A DNA stretch of 41,546 bases from Brevibacterium sp. ZH18 (GCF_022748595.1 NZ_JALDSX010000030.1:1-41546); one strand, 5' to 3'. Positions 17,330 to 25,402 are shown, counted from the stretch's first letter. The notes: generated by a model from the letters alone, not told the origin. Numbers and translations are program-made.

Positions 17330-18064
17330 TCAGGCGTCCTCGGTGACGACGGTGTATTCGAGTACCGGTCGCCCGGCGGCGCCATAACGGGGACGGCGGT
17401 CGAGCATGCCGGCGTCGGCCATGGCCTCCAGATAGCGGCGCGCGGTGACTCGGGAGACACCGAGACCTTCGGCGACCTCGGCGGCGGACTGCCCTGGATT
17501 CTCACCGAGCACGTTCTTGACCTCTGCCCGCACGGCATCCGGCACGCCCTTGGCGGTGGCCGTGACGGTATGGGTGCGCAGAGCCGCAATCGCGGTGTCG
17601 ACGTCGGTCTGGGTGATCTCGCCCTCGGAGCTGTCGCCGCCGAGGCTGGTGCGGAAGGACGAATACGCTTCGAGCTTCGATTTGAAGACGGGGAACGTGA
17701 ACGGCTTGATGATGTACTGAGCGACGCCGTAGGACAGCGCCTCCTGCACGATCTGCATGTCGCGCGCGGCAGTGACGGCGATGATGTCGACGTCGACGCG
17801 GTGCCCGCGGATGGCACGGCAGACCTGGAGGCCGTGACCGTCGGGGAGGTTCATATCGAGGAGGACGAGATCGATGTCATCGGGATCGAGGCCGTAGATC
17901 TTGCCTGTCAGCGCAGCCATCGCCTGAGTGGCGTTCTTGGCCACTCCAGCGGTGTGATATCCGTCGAGGCGTTCGATGTACTTCGCGTGAGCACGAGCCG
18001 CAACGGCCTCGTCCTCAACCACGAGCACACCGATGCTCGACTCATGCGTACGGGTATCTGACAT
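17330..18064 (-). CDS. CitB/DcuR-type response regulator
   Basis: A 244-residue two-component response regulator. The receiver domain (about 11-125) has the acidic pair VVEDEA, the phospho-acceptor aspartate in VLLDMNLPDGHG (D70), and the conserved lysine in YIIKPF. A linker is followed by a C-terminal helix-turn-helix (SAAEVAEGLGVSRVTARRYLEAM), typical of the DcuR/DpiA/CitB group that regulates uptake and use of citrate or C4-dicarboxylates. The start at 18064 lies six bases after TAGACT, so the message is probably leaderless. The likely partner kinase is at 19588-21552, separated by a thiolase gene; such pairs are usually adjacent. Confidence 0.9.
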   Translation of the reverse strand: MSDTRTHESSIGVLVVEDEAVAARAHAKYIERLDGYHTAGVAKNATQAMAALTGKIYGLDPDDIDLVLLDMNLPDGHGLQVCRAIRGHRVDVDIIAVTAARDMQIVQEALSYGVAQYIIKPFTFPVFKSKLEAYSSFRTSLGGDSSEGEITQTDVDTAIAALRTHTVTATAKGVPDAVRAEVKNVLGENPGQSAAEVAEGLGVSRVTARRYLEAMADAGMLDRRPRYGAAGRPVLEYTVVTEDA

Positions 18065-18070
18065 ATTGTC

Positions 18071-18076
18071 AGTCTA
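18071..18076 (-). promoter_or_regulatory. -10 element of a leaderless promoter
   Basis: TAGACT ends exactly six bases before the ATG of the CitB-type regulator, which has no ribosome site. The regulator therefore probably has its own promoter, apart from the thiolase. Confidence 0.55.
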
Positions 18077-18139
18077 ACCGCCGCCATGACGGGGATCCCG
18101 GGGTTCTTGTTCCAGGCCCGGAACATCTCTGGCACAGCC

Positions 18140-19357
18140 TCAGGCGCGCTCGAAGACCGCGGCGATGCCCTGGCCGCCGCCGATGCACATGGTCTCGAGG
18201 CCGTAGCGAGCACCGCGACGATCCATCTCACGCAGCAGGGTGGCCAGGATGCGTCCGCCGGTCGCACCCACCGGGTGGCCGAGCGAGATGCCGGAGCCGT
18301 TGACATTGAGACGGTCGAAGTCGCCCTTGCCGAAGCCCCATTCGCGAGTCACGGACAGCGCCTGCGCGGCAAATGCCTCGTTGAGCTCGATAAGATCCAT
18401 GTCGGCCAAGGTCAGTCCGGCTTTCTCGAGCGCCTTGGCGGTCGCCGGGACGGGGCCGATGCCCATGGTCTTCGGCGGCACGCCGGCAACAGCCCAGCTG
18501 ACGAGGCGACCGAGCGGCTTGAGGCCCTGCGCCTCTGCAGCGGCGCGGGTCGTGATGATGCTTGCCGCTGCACCATCGTTCTGGCCCGAAGCGTTTCCGG
18601 CGGTGACCGTCGCCTGGTCATCGCCCTTGCCGAGGATGGCCTTGAGCTTCGCGAGCTTCTCGAGGCTCGTATCCGGGCGGATGTGCTCATCGGCAGTGAT
18701 CTGGCGTTCGGCGACCTTGCGCGTCGCGGGGATGGTCACCGGCACGATTTCATCGGCGAAGCGGCCGTCCTCAGCTGCCGCCGCCGCACGCTGGTGGGAG
18801 GTGAAGGCAAGTTCGTCCTGCTCCTCGCGGCTGATCGAGTACTCACGGCGGAGGTTCTCAGCGGTCTCGAGCATGCCGCCGGCGACGGGGTAGTTCTTGC
18901 CGCCCGGCGTCGTCCGGCCTCGGCCCAGCGAGTCGGTGAATTCGGCGTTGCCTCCGCGGACTCCCCAGCGGATCGTGTCGTTGTAGAAGGGCGCATGGGA
19001 CATCGATTCGACACCGCCGGCAATGACGAAGTCACCGTTGCCGGAGCCGACGACCATGGCGGCGTCGATGACAGCCTGCAGGCCGGAGCCGCAGCGGCGG
19101 TCGACCTGCTTGCCGGGCACGGTCACGGGAAGTCCCGCGTCGAGTGCGGTGACACGGCCGATGCACGGCGCCTCGGCGGTGGCGTAGCTGTGGCCCAGGA
19201 TCACATCGGCGACAAGCTCGGGATTGAGCCCGGTGCGACTCATGAGCTCACGCACGACTGTGGCCGAGAGCTCCTGTGCGGGGATGTCGCGGAACTGGCC
19301 CCCGAACCCTCCGATCGCGGTGCGCAGCGGTTCGCATACGACGATGTCCTGATCCAT
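18140..19357 (-). CDS. acetyl-CoA C-acyltransferase (thiolase)
   Basis: A 405-residue thiolase that either cleaves 3-oxoacyl-CoA (beta-oxidation) or condenses two acetyl-CoA. The acyl-accepting cysteine is in RRCGSGLQ, the second-block motif NGSGISLGHPVGATG contains the catalytic histidine, and the C-terminal CIGGGQG carries the second cysteine. The ATG at 19357 is fixed by a GGAGGAA ribosome site; the in-frame extension to 19447 has none. It sits between the genes of a CitA-type kinase and CitB-type regulator. A 230-base gap separates it from the kinase gene, so it probably has a separate promoter; the inverted repeat GCTGGTTC/GAACCAGC (19480-19487 and 19527-19534) lies in that gap. Confidence 0.93.
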   Translation of the reverse strand: MDQDIVVCEPLRTAIGGFGGQFRDIPAQELSATVVRELMSRTGLNPELVADVILGHSYATAEAPCIGRVTALDAGLPVTVPGKQVDRRCGSGLQAVIDAAMVVGSGNGDFVIAGGVESMSHAPFYNDTIRWGVRGGNAEFTDSLGRGRTTPGGKNYPVAGGMLETAENLRREYSISREEQDELAFTSHQRAAAAAEDGRFADEIVPVTIPATRKVAERQITADEHIRPDTSLEKLAKLKAILGKGDDQATVTAGNASGQNDGAAASIITTRAAAEAQGLKPLGRLVSWAVAGVPPKTMGIGPVPATAKALEKAGLTLADMDLIELNEAFAAQALSVTREWGFGKGDFDRLNVNGSGISLGHPVGATGGRILATLLREMDRRGARYGLETMCIGGGQGIAAVFERA

Positions 19358-19541
19358 GTTTCCTCCACTCGACGGCGATCGATCAACACTGGCGACCGGT
19401 CGCATGTCCATGTTCGTTGGGTCGTGCGCCTCATCCGTTCGAGGCATCAGCTCTCTGAAGATAGCCTATGCCGAGGGAGGCTGGTTCTGGGAGAGCGTTT
19501 CATAGATTGGGAAGAGACACCTACGGGAACCAGCTTCAGTG

Positions 19542-19602
19542 TCACTCGGAATCATCGCGCCCGCTCACTCGGAATCGTCGCGCCCGCTCACTCGGAATCG
19601 TT
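19542..19602 (-). repeat. stop-codon tandem repeat at the end of the sensor kinase gene
   Basis: Three near-identical 23-bp units on the minus strand, each containing GATTCCGAGTGA followed by GCGGGCGCGA. The first copy is the end of the kinase gene (Asp-Ser-Glu-stop). The TCA complements fall at 19588, 19565 and 19542. Because 23 is not a multiple of three, the three stops lie in three different frames. Confidence 0.9.
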
Positions 19603-21552
19603 GCGAACGATCGCGATCGGGCCTGTCGGCGGGTTGCCGGTATGACCTCCGTGCAACGCACGTGGGCTGAAGAATTCCGCATCGGGCAGCCAGACCGTGA
19701 GCACCGCACCCTTGAACTCATCGCAGTCCTCACCACGACCCTGCACGTCGACAGCCCCGCCGAGGCGGCGGATCGCCTGCACGACCAGAGACAGTCCGAC
19801 CCCGCGGGTGCCGGTCTCCTGCCGGCCGAATCCCTTGTCGGTGGCGACTCCGTCGTGCTTCGTCGACCAACCACGCTCGAAGATCGCGTCGACGTACTCC
19901 TCGTCGATGCCGGGGCCGTCGTCGCTGACTTCGATCGTGAAGCCGCCCGCACCGCCCGCACCACTCAGGTGCACATGCACCCGCTTGTCCTCGGGCAGCA
20001 CATCCTGCCTGCTCAGGGCGTCGAAGGCATTGTCGATGAGGTTGCCGAGGATGGTCGCCAGATCACGGTCATCCCCACCGAGGCGACCCGAGAGCCCCGC
20101 GGTGTCGACCGTCATCTCGATGCCCACCTCGGCGGCTTGGGCGATCTTCGACAGCAGCAGTGCAGAGAGGACTGGGTGGTCGAAGCTCATCTGGCCATCG
20201 CCGGTGACCCGGTTGAGGTCGTCGAGGTCCTTGGCCGCGAATTCGATCGCTTCGTCGACATGGCCTGTCTCGAGCAGGGACACGACCATGTGCAGCCGGT
20301 TTGCGTACTCGTGCGTCTGCGCCCGCAGGGAGTCGGAGAACGAGCGCACTGACACGAGTTCGCCGGAGAGCTCGGCGAGTTCGGTGTGGTCGCGCATCGT
20401 CACGACCCACGTGTCGCTGGCGGCGTCCGTGGGCTGCTGGTTGACGACGAGGACCCGGTCGTCGGTGTAGTGGATCTCGTCGCGCGCCCACCTGCCGGAG
20501 GCCAAGAGATCGATGAGCGCGGCCGGCAGGTCGAGTTCCCGCAGGGCGATGCCCCCGATCGGCGAGGTGGCTGTAACCGAATCGCCGGTCGCCGCGGCCT
20601 GCCCGCTGCCGTGGTCCTCATCGGCTTCGGGCAGTCCCAGCAGTTCGCGCGCCTCGGCGTTGATGAGCACGATCCCGGTCGAGCGGTCGACGAGGAGGAG
20701 ACCTTCGGAGACTGCCTTGAGCACCGAGGAGTAGAACTCGAGCATGTTCCGCAGCTCTGTGGCTCCGTAGTCGCCTGTGACGCGGCGCAGGCCGCGGGAT
20801 GTTGCCCATGATGCGGCGATGCCGAGGATCAATGTGGTGATGGCGATGCCGATGAGCCAGTTGCTCTGGGCCAGGAATCCGGATCTCACCGAGTCTGCGG
20901 AGTTGCCGACGATGACGGCGCCGACGACGGTATTCGGCCTAACCGAATCAGCGCCGAGCTGTTTGGCGAAGATCGGACTGACAACGTACAACGTGCCGCC
21001 GCCGGGGCCGCCGTCGTCGAGGAAACGCACAACCGACTTCCCGTCGACGACGCGGTCGGCGTCGATGCGGGCAGCGAGCTGATCGACCGAATCGTCGGGC
21101 ACATCTCCCGAGTTCGCCGTCACGATCTTCGCCTCGATGCGCTCCTGCCTGCCCGGTGAGCCCAGGGACGGCGGGGTCAGCAGGTAGTTGATGGGCACCA
21201 CAGCGGCCACACCGAACTCGTACTGGGTGACGACGTTGTCGAGCATCGTCTGAACATCGGCCTGGGAGTCCGCATCGATGAAGTTCTCTTTGTCGGTCTC
21301 ACCTGTGCCCACCAGGCTGAGCGACATCGACAGGTTGTCCGCCGCTGAGCGCAGCAGGTCCTGCTCGCGTTTCGTGTTCAGCTGCGAGAGCTGGATGTAG
21401 AGGAGACTGGTCGTGAGCACCATGATGCCCACGAGCATGATCGAGTTCGCGAACATGATGCGCCCGGCGACGCCGTAGCGGACTCGTCGGCTCAGACGCG
21501 CCACAGGACCGATGAGCCCTCCTGAGGGCTTGACACGCTGATCCTTGGGCAT
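19588..21552 (-). CDS. CitA/DcuS-type sensor histidine kinase
   Basis: A 654-residue membrane kinase with extended domain lengths. Transmembrane helix 1 (about 33-55) and helix 2 (about 231-252) flank an extracellular sensor domain of about 175 residues. A PAS domain (about 268-390; VSEGLLLVDRSTGIVLINAEAREL) is followed by a SPOB-type phosphoacceptor helix with histidine in THEYANRLH (H414). The ATPase domain shows NLIDNAFDAL, DDGPGID and TRGVGLSLV. This order matches kinases that sense citrate or C4-dicarboxylates. The start at 21552 is preferred because an extension to 21825 runs through the MOSC gene. The PAS domain has a Gly/Asp-rich insert (about 311-330). The stop is repeated three times. 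The matching regulator is two genes away. Confidence 0.9.
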   Translation of the reverse strand: MPKDQRVKPSGGLIGPVARLSRRVRYGVAGRIMFANSIMLVGIMVLTTSLLYIQLSQLNTKREQDLLRSAADNLSMSLSLVGTGETDKENFIDADSQADVQTMLDNVVTQYEFGVAAVVPINYLLTPPSLGSPGRQERIEAKIVTANSGDVPDDSVDQLAARIDADRVVDGKSVVRFLDDGGPGGGTLYVVSPIFAKQLGADSVRPNTVVGAVIVGNSADSVRSGFLAQSNWLIGIAITTLILGIAASWATSRGLRRVTGDYGATELRNMLEFYSSVLKAVSEGLLLVDRSTGIVLINAEARELLGLPEADEDHGSGQAAATGDSVTATSPIGGIALRELDLPAALIDLLASGRWARDEIHYTDDRVLVVNQQPTDAASDTWVVTMRDHTELAELSGELVSVRSFSDSLRAQTHEYANRLHMVVSLLETGHVDEAIEFAAKDLDDLNRVTGDGQMSFDHPVLSALLLSKIAQAAEVGIEMTVDTAGLSGRLGGDDRDLATILGNLIDNAFDALSRQDVLPEDKRVHVHLSGAGGAGGFTIEVSDDGPGIDEEYVDAIFERGWSTKHDGVATDKGFGRQETGTRGVGLSLVVQAIRRLGGAVDVQGRGEDCDEFKGAVLTVWLPDAEFFSPRALHGGHTGNPPTGPIAIVRNDSE

Positions 21553-21586
21553 AGGACCATTCTGCCATCCGGCCTCGGTGCGGCGC

Positions 21587-23533
21587 TCAGATACCGAGGC
21601 TGATGGGCCCGGCCGGGACCGCGGAGCACACGAGCACCTCGTCGGGGGTGATGCGGGCGGCCGGCTCGATGGGGTACATGACGGATCCTGATGCCAGGCG
21701 CACGGCGCAGGTGCCGCACGATCCCCCGCGGCACGAGCTCTCTGCCCGCAGTCCGCGTGCTTCCAAAGCGTCGAGCAGTGTGCCCTGCTTCGGCTCCCAG
21801 AGGAAGCTGGTGCCCGAGTGCTCAAGGGTCACCTCGGCGGGTGGGCACTTCGCGATCGCCTCATCCATGCCGGTATTCGGCGACGCGAACGTCTCCTGGT
21901 GCACGGCAGGGACCCCCGCCTCGTTGCTGGCCTCGATGACCGCGCGCGTGAAGTCCGCCGGTCCGCAGACCATGACGTTGTCACAGCCCGTCAGCCAGTC
22001 GACGAGCTCAGCATGCCCGGGCCGCCCCTGGGTCGCCGTGTCCCGGTGGTGGGTCTCGACTGGGATCTGCCCGCCGTGTGCCCGCTTCTTGAGGCGGTCC
22101 CACAGACACGCGGTCCGGTGGTCGCGGTCGACGTGGAAGAGCTTGATCCGGTCCGTCTCCGGCAGATCGCCCAGCCCGCCCCCGCGCAGCAGGCCGAGGC
22201 TGGGAGTGATGCCGATGCCGGCGGTGACCAGGGCGGTCGTTCCGCCGAAGACGCGATCGGCAGTCATCGTTCCGTGTGGGCCCGACGCGAGAATGGCCTG
22301 ACCGGGTTCGAGTTCGGCAACTGCCCTCGACCCTTTGCCCTGGGTCCGCACCGCAATCGAGACGATGTCGTCGGCGACGTCGGTGATCGTGTAGGTCCTC
22401 CAGAAGGGCTCACCGAGTTCGAGGTGGACGCGCAGGTTGGTGCCGGGTTCGTCGAATTCACGGATCCAGCCCTGGTCGTCACGCAGAGAGACCTCGACGA
22501 TGTCATTGCAGATCTGCTGCCGGCTCACCACGGTCATGAACCGCGGGGTCCTGGCCGTTTTGACGAGCTCACGTGGGGCGTCGCCTTCGATGATGATCTC
22601 GTCACCGGTGCTGACCAGGCCGGATTCGAGGATCTGGCCGTAGATTCCGCACTGCAGATGACCGCAGGCGGCGACGAGGACGCGGGGAACATTGACATCG
22701 GATTCGAACGTTTCCGGATTGACCGTCGTGGCCGGGCAGCGCTCGATCGACGACCGGATCGCCAGTCGGACCCCGCCCAGGCGGATGATCTTCCCGATGA
22801 GCGCGAACTCCTCGAATGGCGCGAGACCGTCAAAGAGCACATTGCCGCGGAAGCGCAGCGGATCGAGGCCGGTGCCGGTGCCGGTGCCGGTGCCGGTGCC
22901 ATCGTCACTGCCGATGCTGTCGTCACTGCCGATACTGTCGTTACTGACCGCACCGTCGGCGATGCCCAGTGCGGCCCGCCCTTCTCCGGTCTGCGCGATC
23001 GCCGCGACCGTGGCCGGGTTGATGAGCGAGATACCCGAGACTCGCGAGTCGAACATCCCTTGGTCCGCCACGGCCAGCACCCGCTGATGGGCCCCCTGAG
23101 GGGGTATCCGTTCGGAGAGGAATCTCGCCGAGGCGGCCCTGGACTCAGAATCGTGTGTGCCGAAGGACGTCGACGCTCCGGTCGAATCGGTCAGCGTCAC
23201 CGTCGCACCCCCAGCGCAAGCGGCGTCAGTTCCAGCAGAGTCGGTTCCAGCGGTATCGGTTCCAGCAGAGTCGGTTCCAGCGGTATCAACGGAGGGATCG
23301 TCGGCTCCGGTGAGGTCGAGGGCCACTTGCCAGCGCTGCAGGTCGGTGTCGTTCTTCAGTACGGTGAACGCGGAATAGCTGTGCCAGGCATCGTCGGGAA
23401 CGTCGAGGCTGCCGTTGGTGAATGCGGCGACGCGGTCACCGCGGATCCCCTTGTCCTTGACCACACTCGCTTCGGCGATCTCTTCGGCAGGGAACCCCTT
23501 GACGGGGAAACGAAACAGTCTGGCAACGCGCAT
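21587..23533 (-). CDS. MOSC domain - flavin reductase - [2Fe-2S] ferredoxin fusion
   Basis: A 648-residue three-part protein. Residues 1 to about 300 are a MOSC beta-barrel and MOSC domain (RFPVKGFPAEE start, cysteine motif RCPATTVNP), the fold used by enzymes that handle sulfur on the molybdenum cofactor. Residues about 320-545 are a ferredoxin-NADP-reductase-like module: FAD site RTYTITDV, glycine loop TAGIGITPSLGLLRGG, and CGPADFTRAV at the NAD site. The C-terminal 90 residues are a plant-type ferredoxin with CRGGSCGTC plus an upstream and a downstream cysteine. YcbX-type proteins join MOSC to a ferredoxin; the reductase between them would make electron supply self-contained. Two repetitive linkers interrupt the MOSC part. 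The ATG at 23533 is six bases after TACAAT, so the message is likely leaderless. I infer reduction of N-hydroxylated compounds as a possible role. Confidence 0.85.
   Translation of the reverse strand: MRVARLFRFPVKGFPAEEIAEASVVKDKGIRGDRVAAFTNGSLDVPDDAWHSYSAFTVLKNDTDLQRWQVALDLTGADDPSVDTAGTDSAGTDTAGTDSAGTDAACAGGATVTLTDSTGASTSFGTHDSESRAASARFLSERIPPQGAHQRVLAVADQGMFDSRVSGISLINPATVAAIAQTGEGRAALGIADGAVSNDSIGSDDSIGSDDGTGTGTGTGTGLDPLRFRGNVLFDGLAPFEEFALIGKIIRLGGVRLAIRSSIERCPATTVNPETFESDVNVPRVLVAACGHLQCGIYGQILESGLVSTGDEIIIEGDAPRELVKTARTPRFMTVVSRQQICNDIVEVSLRDDQGWIREFDEPGTNLRVHLELGEPFWRTYTITDVADDIVSIAVRTQGKGSRAVAELEPGQAILASGPHGTMTADRVFGGTTALVTAGIGITPSLGLLRGGGLGDLPETDRIKLFHVDRDHRTACLWDRLKKRAHGGQIPVETHHRDTATQGRPGHAELVDWLTGCDNVMVCGPADFTRAVIEASNEAGVPAVHQETFASPNTGMDEAIAKCPPAEVTLEHSGTSFLWEPKQGTLLDALEARGLRAESSCRGGSCGTCAVRLASGSVMYPIEPAARITPDEVLVCSAVPAGPISLGI
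22871..22946 (-). repeat. in-frame microsatellite within the MOSC gene
   Basis: Five exact 6-bp GGTGCC copies (22871-22900) encode a Gly-Thr run. They are followed by an 18-bp unit repeated about 2.5 times, encoding a Ser-Ile-Gly-Ser-Asp-Asp pattern. All periods are multiples of three. Confidence 0.85.
23225..23290 (-). repeat. 15-bp in-frame tandem repeat within the MOSC gene
   Basis: GGTTCCAGC followed by AGAGTC or GGTATC alternates four times after a partial first copy. It encodes a Ala-Gly-Thr-Asp-Ser/Thr linker in the N-terminal part of the MOSC region. Confidence 0.85.
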
Positions 23534-23539
23534 ACTTCG

Positions 23540-23545
23540 ATTGTA
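23540..23545 (-). promoter_or_regulatory. -10 element of a leaderless promoter
   Basis: TACAAT, one base from the TATAAT consensus, ends six bases before the ATG of the MOSC fusion gene. No ribosome site is present. Confidence 0.65.
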
Positions 23546-23857
23546 GGAGGCGTGGCCGCCGTCGACCCCGCTGTGAGAGCAACAGCACACTGAGCATCCA
23601 CCCATTCTTCGTTGACCCATACCCGGTGGGTTTGATCATGGGCATCAGATAATTCACGCGAGCATTGAATAAGTGCCAGAGCCGGTTGAGTGCCCGTTGT
23701 CGAAGCCCCGACCAGTGACCTGGAACGGAATCTCACGCGCGGCGGTTTTCAACCCGTTCACTCCCCCATACTGTCCGAGGGTCCACCATTTCGCGGGCAA
23801 AAGCATATGAGGCACCTCGGACTGTGATGTGTTTCACTATTTACAAAGAGGGGTGTC
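23546..23857. other. gap with falling GC content
   Basis: 312 bases between the MOSC promoter and a decayed secreted-protein gene. The sequence shifts from GC-rich to a more AT-rich composition on the right. I recognise no gene, tRNA, repeat or insertion-sequence end here. It probably holds the former promoter of the decayed gene. Confidence 0.4.
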
Positions 23858-24728
23858 ATGAAACTTCGTTTAGCCACGGTCTCCATCCTCGCCGCCACAG
23901 CCTTGTTCGCGCCGGTTCAAGCGGCTGATGCAACACCAGCACTGACAGAAGTGCCGTCCCAGGTCACTGCGGAATAGCTGGAAACTCATTGACTATATGT
24001 GCAAGGAGGATGGAGACCGTTGGCAAGCCTGATTCCTGTCGCCCGATGAGCGATTGCGTATTCACTACGATGCAGAGGTTTTCGTGAAAGTAGAACCCGT
24101 TCGGCTCTCCGGCGTCCTGACAAGTAAAGATGATGGTGCCGTTGTCATCAGGAGCCGTCTCAATCCTCACGACAATGGTCACGCCGACGTTGGGATGCCA
24201 TTCGCACCAGCGCCGATGAGGAGCTATATCCCCCTTGACGTGTCATCAAGTGAGCGACTTCCTGAGAGCGGATTCGCTACAGCAGAAGGAACTATCGAGT
24301 GGAATCCCGATGACATCAAATCACTTCACACTGTTATGACGAGCCGCTTGAGTCGACTAACTGATCCGCCAGCCGACGGGTGGAGGATGGGGTTGCTTAA
24401 CGATCGGTCAGGCTACGCAGCACTGGAAATGAGCAGACCACTGCTGGCTGCAAGATCCGCCGCGACCTCGGCAAATCCTTTACCCTACAGTCCTGCACTT
24501 GAGTTCGAAGTAGACGCTTCCCATAAAAGCATCGACGAATCCGGACTATTCGATACGGCATATTCGTTCGGAGGTAGCTACATTCCTGGACACGGATATG
24601 CGGCGTCAGTTGGGGTGCTCATCGTGACAGACCCTATGAGGCAATACTTGGCTGAAGTCGGTCACAAAGTTTGCCTCACTCCACTAATACAAAGAATGAG
24701 AACCGATCAAGACGACACAGGGGAGTAG
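23858..24728 (+). pseudogene. decayed gene for a secreted protein of unknown function
   Basis: The first part (23858-23977) has a ribosome-site-like GAGGGG and encodes a good signal peptide (MKLRLATVSILAATALFAP, then VQAADA) but stops after 39 residues. The coding sense then continues in another frame (WKLIDYMCKEDGDRWQA), meets a TGA at 24030, and resumes in that frame as an open stretch to 24728 (from a TTG at 24054, 224 residues, PVRLSGVLTSKDDGAV...). The simplest reading is one exported protein of about 285 residues broken by a frameshift and a nonsense codon. I do not recognise the family. The region is clearly less GC-rich than its neighbours and its codon use differs, consistent with transfer. 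The alternative is two small intact genes. Confidence 0.6.
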
Positions 24729-25036
24729 GCCCCGGCCCCCTTGAGCGCACTGTAGAGAGTCTGTCGAGAAAGGTCGCAGCGTCGAGCAATCTCGGCCACG
24801 GAAATGCCCATGTCGACCATCGCCCGGCAAGCTTCAACGTCTTTGTCGTTGAGTTTGCGCTGATAAACACTCTGATCCTTAGCTAGCTCAATTCCCGTGC
24901 GCTGCCGCTCGAGGATACTCGCACGCTCGAACTGCGCCATTCCCGACAGGAACGTGAGAAAGAGTTCTTGCATGGGCGAGCTTCCGCCCTTAGCGACGGT
25001 GATGCCCTGAGTCTCGTCGCCCTCTTGATTAATACC
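24707..25036 (-). pseudogene. C-terminal stump of a serine recombinase (resolvase/invertase)
   Basis: Only the C-terminal half of a Tn3-resolvase/invertase-type recombinase remains. It contains the long oligomerisation helix (SSPMQELFLTFLSGMAQFERASI, then LERQRTGIELAK) and the helix-turn-helix (VAEIARRCDLSRQTLY). The N-terminal catalytic domain with its active serine is absent. The frame stays open upstream to a TAG at 25037-25039, without a start codon apart from the internal ATG at 24973. The open part ends precisely where the csoR promoter begins. Its end overlaps the decayed gene at 23858-24728 by 22 bases, tail to tail. It marks an old mobile element, now inactive. Confidence 0.8.
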
Positions 25037-25053
25037 CTAAGGGGGTATACAGT
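25025..25053 (+). promoter_or_regulatory. csoR promoter with embedded copper-repressor operator
   Basis: TTGATT (25025-25030) and TACAGT (25048-25053) are spaced 17 bases, and TACAGT ends six bases before the csoR ATG. The spacer holds ATACCC-TAAG-GGGGTAT (25032-25048), a match to the GC-tract palindromes bound by CsoR proteins. Bound CsoR would cover the spacer and block polymerase; copper would release it. This predicts autoregulation of csoR and, through read-through, of copZ and copA. Confidence 0.78.
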
Positions 25054-25059
25054 ATCAGC

Positions 25060-25353
25060 ATGACTGAGCATCATGGATATACCCCGCAGAAGGACGCCCT
25101 TGCGAAGCGGATGAAGCGGATCGAAGGACAGGTCCGCGGAATCGGCAAGATGATCGATGACGACAAGTACTGCATCGACATCCTGACCCAAGTCTCCGCC
25201 GCAACGGCCGCGCTGCACGCGGTCTCCATCAACCTCCTCGAAGAGCACATCGCTCACTGCGTGGTCGATGCCGCCGCCTCCGGCGACGACGAGGCAGCAC
25301 GCAAGAAGATCGAAGAGGCTTCAGCCGCCATCGCCCGGCTCATCAAGAGCTGA
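25060..25353 (+). CDS. csoR: copper-sensing transcriptional repressor CsoR
   Basis: A 97-residue, all-helical DUF156/CsoR-family repressor that leaves DNA on binding Cu(I). The copper ligands Cys-x-His-xxx-Cys are present: C38 (KYCIDIL), H63 and C67 (HIAHC). RMKRIEGQVRGI is the conserved DNA-contact and interface helix. It has the usual length for the family. It starts leaderless after its own operator-bearing promoter and is followed by copZ and copA, which it should control. The last codons (Ile-Lys-Ser-stop) are the first unit of a 17-bp triple repeat. Confidence 0.95.
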   Translation: MTEHHGYTPQKDALAKRMKRIEGQVRGIGKMIDDDKYCIDILTQVSAATAALHAVSINLLEEHIAHCVVDAAASGDDEAARKKIEEASAAIARLIKS

Positions 25354-25392
25354 GTTTCATCAAGAGCTGAGTTTCATCACAAGCTGAGAAAC
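25342..25392 (+). repeat. stop-codon tandem repeat at the end of csoR
   Basis: Three 17-bp units: 25342-25358 and 25359-25375 are identical, and 25376-25392 is diverged. Each contains AGCTGA, with TGA at 25351, 25368 and 25385. A period of 17 puts the three stops in three different frames. The array fills the gap to the copZ ribosome site. Confidence 0.92.
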
Positions 25393-25402
25393 AGGAGACG
25401 CA

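Noticed and set aside
18086..19645. 519-codon plus-strand frame opposite the thiolase
   Set aside because: No motifs, and the thiolase on the other strand is certain.
21818..23593. 591-codon plus-strand frame opposite the MOSC fusion
   Set aside because: It is the mirror of a GC-rich gene; the minus strand has clear MOSC, reductase and ferredoxin motifs.
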